The notes under the pieces: generated by a model
Seen by the model: the letters and a program-made list of their open reading frames with translations, nothing else
Databases searched by the model: none
Told to the model about the DNA's origin: nothing
In this document: in pieces, positions 3,282 through 5,818 of the stretch
Position numbering within the stretch: the stretch's first letter is position 1
Layout: the number at the start of each line of letters is the position of its first letter
Program-made: the position numbers and the translations under genes
Assembly: GCA_902783305.1 (NCBI GenBank)
Contig: CACZQU010000189.1
Coordinates: 1-5,818 of the forward strand
Source: an uncultured Lachnospiraceae bacterium
GTDB taxonomy: Bacteria > Bacillota > Clostridia > Lachnospirales > Lachnospiraceae
DNA length: 5,818 nucleotides
Direction: 5' to 3'

Positions 3282-4759
3282 AGGTTGTTTTCCTCTATCT
3301 GATGATATATTCTGGCAGCGCACTGATGGCTTACAATATATATCGTTATATATGCTTCTCCAGAGATGTCCGGAAACAGGGAAACTGGGAGCAGGAACAA
3401 AGGCTCTTTTATCTTCCGATCTGGCTGCTGATCATGTTTTTCGTTGGATATCTGATAGTCGGTTTTTTCGGAAAGCCGGATCTTGTCATGGCGGGTATCC
3501 TTTTCGGCGGGAGCGTTTTCGTATTTGTCATGCTTCATCTCATCCGCCGTACATTTGACAAAATCCAGGAAAATGAGCAGCTCGAAGTAAGACTGTCTGC
3601 CGCAGAAGAGGCCAGTAAAGCGAAAACATTTTTCCTGTCCAATATGTCCCATGATATTCGCACACCATTGAATGCCATTATCGGATATACCATGCTGGCT
3701 AATCAGGAAGGTGTTACATACGTGGAAAAAAGCGGATATATCGACAAGATTGAAATGGCAAGCCGTCAGCTTCTGGAGATCGTGAACGATGTGCTGGACA
3801 TGAGCCGCATCGAAAGCGGGAAGTTCAGTTTAGAACCGACATGTGTGAATCTGGAAAACTGTATACGTGAAGTGAGCGATCTGGTCAGGACACAGCTGGA
3901 AGCAAAAAAAATCGATTTTTCCGTATCCTGCCTGGTTTCGCACAAGTGGGTGATGTGTGATAAGGTTATGCTGGATCGCGCGCTTATGAATCTGCTGTGC
4001 AATGCGGGAAAGTTTACGGAAGAAAGCGGCAGAGTGTCCCTGCAGCTGAATGAGCTCACCGAAGATGACGATGATGAGAAGGCTCGTTATGAAATTCATA
4101 TAAAAGACACTGGAATCGGTATGAGCAGGGAATTTGCGGAGCGTCTGTTTATTCCCTTTGAGCGTGAACGAACCTCGACGGTCAGCAGGATTCAGGGGAC
4201 GGGACTTGGATTGGCAATTACAAAAAGTATAGTTGACATGATGGGCGGCAGGATAACTGTCCAGACCGAGAAAGGTAAAGGTACGGAATTTACTGTTACT
4301 GTCGACTTCCTCCTGGCGGAACCGGAAGAGGGAACCTGCCAAGGCGAGAGAGAAGAGATCTCATTTGAAGGGATGCGTGCACTGCTGGTTGAAGACAATA
4401 TGATCAACATGGAAATTGCGCAGATGCTGCTTAAGCAGGAGGGATTCCTGATCGAAACTGCGGAGAACGGGAAAATGGCCCTGGAAATGGTGGCAGCGTC
4501 CGAACAGGGATACTATGATGTGATCCTGATGGATATACAAATGCCGGTTATGGATGGTTACACGGCAACGCGGGCGATCCGGGATCTTCCCGACTCCAGA
4601 CTCGCCGGCATTCCGATCATAGCTATGACAGCGAATGCGTTCCAGGAGGATATAAAGAAAGCCGAGGAAGTCGGGATGAATGGTCATATCGCAAAGCCGT
4701 TGGATATCCCAGGTATGAAAGCCACTCTGCAGCGGGTATTGGAAGCTGCATCTGGATAA
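3278..4759 (+). CDS. membrane-bound hybrid sensor histidine kinase with receiver domain
   Basis: A 493-residue protein from ATG 3278, chosen because GGGAGG (3268-3273) lies 4 nt upstream; a GTG at 3266 would add four residues but destroys that spacing. Three membrane segments lie at about 2-20, 45-64 and 70-89, with almost no extracellular domain. A helical linker (92-115) leads to the H box FFLSNMSHDIRTPLNAIIGY with phosphoacceptor His125. The ATPase domain shows the N box NLLCNAGKFT (238-247), G1 DTGIGM (277-282), F box FIPFERE (291-297) and G2 GTGLGLAI (307-314). The receiver (about 366-490) has Glu372/Asp373, phosphoacceptor Asp419 in LMDIQMP, Thr451 and Lys473 in AKPL. All catalytic residues are present, so it should autophosphorylate and relay to its own receiver. 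There is no Hpt or output domain, so its downstream partner is elsewhere. No promoter was found immediately upstream. Confidence 0.94.
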   Translation: MKVVFLYLMIYSGSALMAYNIYRYICFSRDVRKQGNWEQEQRLFYLPIWLLIMFFVGYLIVGFFGKPDLVMAGILFGGSVFVFVMLHLIRRTFDKIQENEQLEVRLSAAEEASKAKTFFLSNMSHDIRTPLNAIIGYTMLANQEGVTYVEKSGYIDKIEMASRQLLEIVNDVLDMSRIESGKFSLEPTCVNLENCIREVSDLVRTQLEAKKIDFSVSCLVSHKWVMCDKVMLDRALMNLLCNAGKFTEESGRVSLQLNELTEDDDDEKARYEIHIKDTGIGMSREFAERLFIPFERERTSTVSRIQGTGLGLAITKSIVDMMGGRITVQTEKGKGTEFTVTVDFLLAEPEEGTCQGEREEISFEGMRALLVEDNMINMEIAQMLLKQEGFLIETAENGKMALEMVAASEQGYYDVILMDIQMPVMDGYTATRAIRDLPDSRLAGIPIIAMTANAFQEDIKKAEEVGMNGHIAKPLDIPGMKATLQRVLEAASG

Positions 4760-4848
4760 TTCGTGGTTCGCATCGTTCATTGTCTCAAGGCACTCATCAA
4801 AACGAAACATAAACTCGTATCCATTTTCCGTTACTACGAATAGCATAC

Positions 4849-5018
4849 AAAGAGGATTACGAGGAGCAGGGCTATGTCGTTTTACTTATGGATGCCGGCG
4901 ACATGCTGCAGGGAAATGCTTTTGCGAGTTTTTCCAGGGAAAGTCGGTTGTGTCGGTCATGAATGCTGCCGGATATGATGTGGCCGCATTTGGGAAAACA
5001 GATCAGAAGGTCGGGTGA
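4849..5018 (+). pseudogene. fragment of a 5'-nucleotidase-family metallophosphoesterase, frameshifted
   Basis: From 4849 the frame reads KEDYEEQGYVVLLMDAGDML then QGNAFASFSR and breaks. A one-base shift near 4935-4941, just after a T5 run, continues KSVVSVMNAAGYDVAAFG and then KTDQKVG with a stop at 5016-5018. DAGDMLQG matches the second metal-binding motif (GDxxQG) of UshA-like 5'-nucleotidases and the following VMNAxGYDxxxxG is the stretch leading to their GNHE motif. The GNHE motif is lost, as are the N-terminal DxH motif and the entire C-terminal domain. Such enzymes normally exceed 500 residues. About 57 residues remain. The end of the fragment overlaps the ribosome site of the hydrolase gene. 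Confidence 0.72.
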
Positions 5019-5023
5019 TATCT

Positions 5024-5812
5024 ATGAAGAATGGTTCCATGCGGATCGGTAATACGGAGATGCATTATGTTTCCTTCGGGAACGGTAATAGGAAACTGGT
5101 CGTCCTGCCGGGACTGTCAGATGGACTGGCAACCGTGAAAAATAAAGCGATGATCCTGTCGATTCCTTACAGGAAGCATCTCCATGAGTTTACTGTGTAC
5201 ATGTTCAGCCGGAAGTATGATATGCCGGAAGGGTATACCATCAAAGATATGGCGGATGACCAGGTTCTGGCAATGAAAAGCCTTGGTATTGATCAGGCTG
5301 GTATTCTTGGTGTTTCTCAGGGAGGTATGATTTCTCAATGCATTGCGATATACCATCCGGAGATGGTGGAGAAACTGATTCTTGCGGTTACAGCTCCGAA
5401 CGCCAACAGTGTGGTGAGAGATGTCGTAACAAATTGGATTGACATGGCAGATCGTGGAGATCATACGGGGCTGATGGTTGATACCGCAGAGAAGATGTAT
5501 TCGGAAGAATACCTTCAGAAGAACAGGAAGTATTTCCCTCTGCTTGCCAGATTCACAAAGCCTTCAAGCTATGACAGGCTTTTGAAGAATGCCCGGGCAA
5601 TCCTCAGCTTTGATGTGCGTGACAATCTGTCAAAGATCAGCTGTCCTACATTGATCATAGCAGGAAGTGATGATCATACTGTCGGAAAAGATGCTGCTGT
5701 AGAACTGAACCGGCTGATTGCCGGCAGTGAACTGTTTGTATACGACGGTCTTGGACATGGTGTATTTGAGGAGGCAAAGGATTTTTACGAGAGAGTGTTT
5801 GCTTTTTTGTGA
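5024..5812 (+). CDS. alpha/beta hydrolase
   Basis: A 262-residue cytoplasmic protein of the typical length for the alpha/beta-hydrolase fold. The oxyanion-hole strand is VVLPGLSDG (26-34), the nucleophile elbow is GVSQGG with Ser98, the acid is Asp217 in AGSDDHTVG, and the catalytic His is His245 in DGLGHGVF. All members of the triad are present, so it should be an active esterase, lipase-like or C-C hydrolase; the substrate cannot be read from sequence. The middle (about 140-195) forms a helical cap. The start is ATG 5024, 4 nt after GGGTGAT (5013-5019), which fits the 16S end; GTG 5015 and ATG 5039 are less well placed. No promoter was recognised; it is preceded by the 5'-nucleotidase relic and its gene ends 6 nt before the window edge. 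Confidence 0.9.
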   Translation: MKNGSMRIGNTEMHYVSFGNGNRKLVVLPGLSDGLATVKNKAMILSIPYRKHLHEFTVYMFSRKYDMPEGYTIKDMADDQVLAMKSLGIDQAGILGVSQGGMISQCIAIYHPEMVEKLILAVTAPNANSVVRDVVTNWIDMADRGDHTGLMVDTAEKMYSEEYLQKNRKYFPLLARFTKPSSYDRLLKNARAILSFDVRDNLSKISCPTLIIAGSDDHTVGKDAAVELNRLIAGSELFVYDGLGHGVFEEAKDFYERVFAFL

Positions 5813-5818
5813 TCAGTA

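Noticed and set aside
3101..3652. 183-codon minus-strand frame across the receiver stub and kinase start
   Set aside because: Overlaps a certain kinase gene, composition rich in His/Gln/Ser as expected of a shadow frame, no start signal.
4361..4757. Minus-strand frame inside the kinase receiver domain
   Set aside because: Fully antisense to the conserved receiver; only the portion beyond 4758 is kept as a weak observation.
5117..5464. 115-codon minus-strand frame inside the hydrolase
   Set aside because: Antisense shadow of the alpha/beta hydrolase with no initiation signal.

Overview
The window looks like a gut-type Firmicute, most likely a Clostridia/Lachnospiraceae genome. The signs are strong AGGAGG-type ribosome sites, TTGAnn/TATAAT promoters, a mid-40s GC impression, a WYL-domain regulator, a compact hybrid histidine kinase and a relic of an LPXTG surface anchor. 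This assignment rests on gene style, not on a search.

Layout. Positions 1-64 hold the start of a leftward gene that runs off the edge. It is divergent from a WYL-family transcriptional regulator (187-1161) that has a good promoter at 93-121. A 78-nt, gap-free palindrome ending in T10 (1174-1262) closes the regulator. From about 1260 to 3280 the DNA is mostly debris with a few small genes in it: a coiled-coil fragment on the minus strand, a broken small ORF split by a palindromic repeat (1460-1530), two tightly coupled small genes (1624-1860 and 1857-2072, the second a two-helix membrane protein), an ambiguous short ORF region, a second diverged copy of the repeat (2342-2400), the transmembrane end of an LPXTG-type surface protein (2402-2512), the two ends of a secreted FMN-binding or flavoprotein gene fused by a deletion (2651-2819), an acidic C-terminal tail (2887-2961), and two hairpin terminators.

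The right half carries the two large intact genes: a membrane-bound hybrid histidine kinase (3278-4759), preceded and translationally coupled (ATGA) to a stub of a response-regulator receiver domain, and an alpha/beta hydrolase (5024-5812). Between them lies a frameshifted fragment of a 5'-nucleotidase-family metallophosphoesterase (4849-5018).

How it fits together. The regulator, kinase and hydrolase are ordinary accessory genes with no evident shared pathway. The more telling story is repeated gene loss: at least five separate relics lie in about 2.5 kb, and two copies of a structured repeat flank a two-gene cassette. I see no complete defence system, CRISPR array, tRNA, rRNA or intact transposase. 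The best candidates for something undescribed are the palindromic repeat family with its RAWLYG reading frame and the long gap-free palindrome at 1174-1251.
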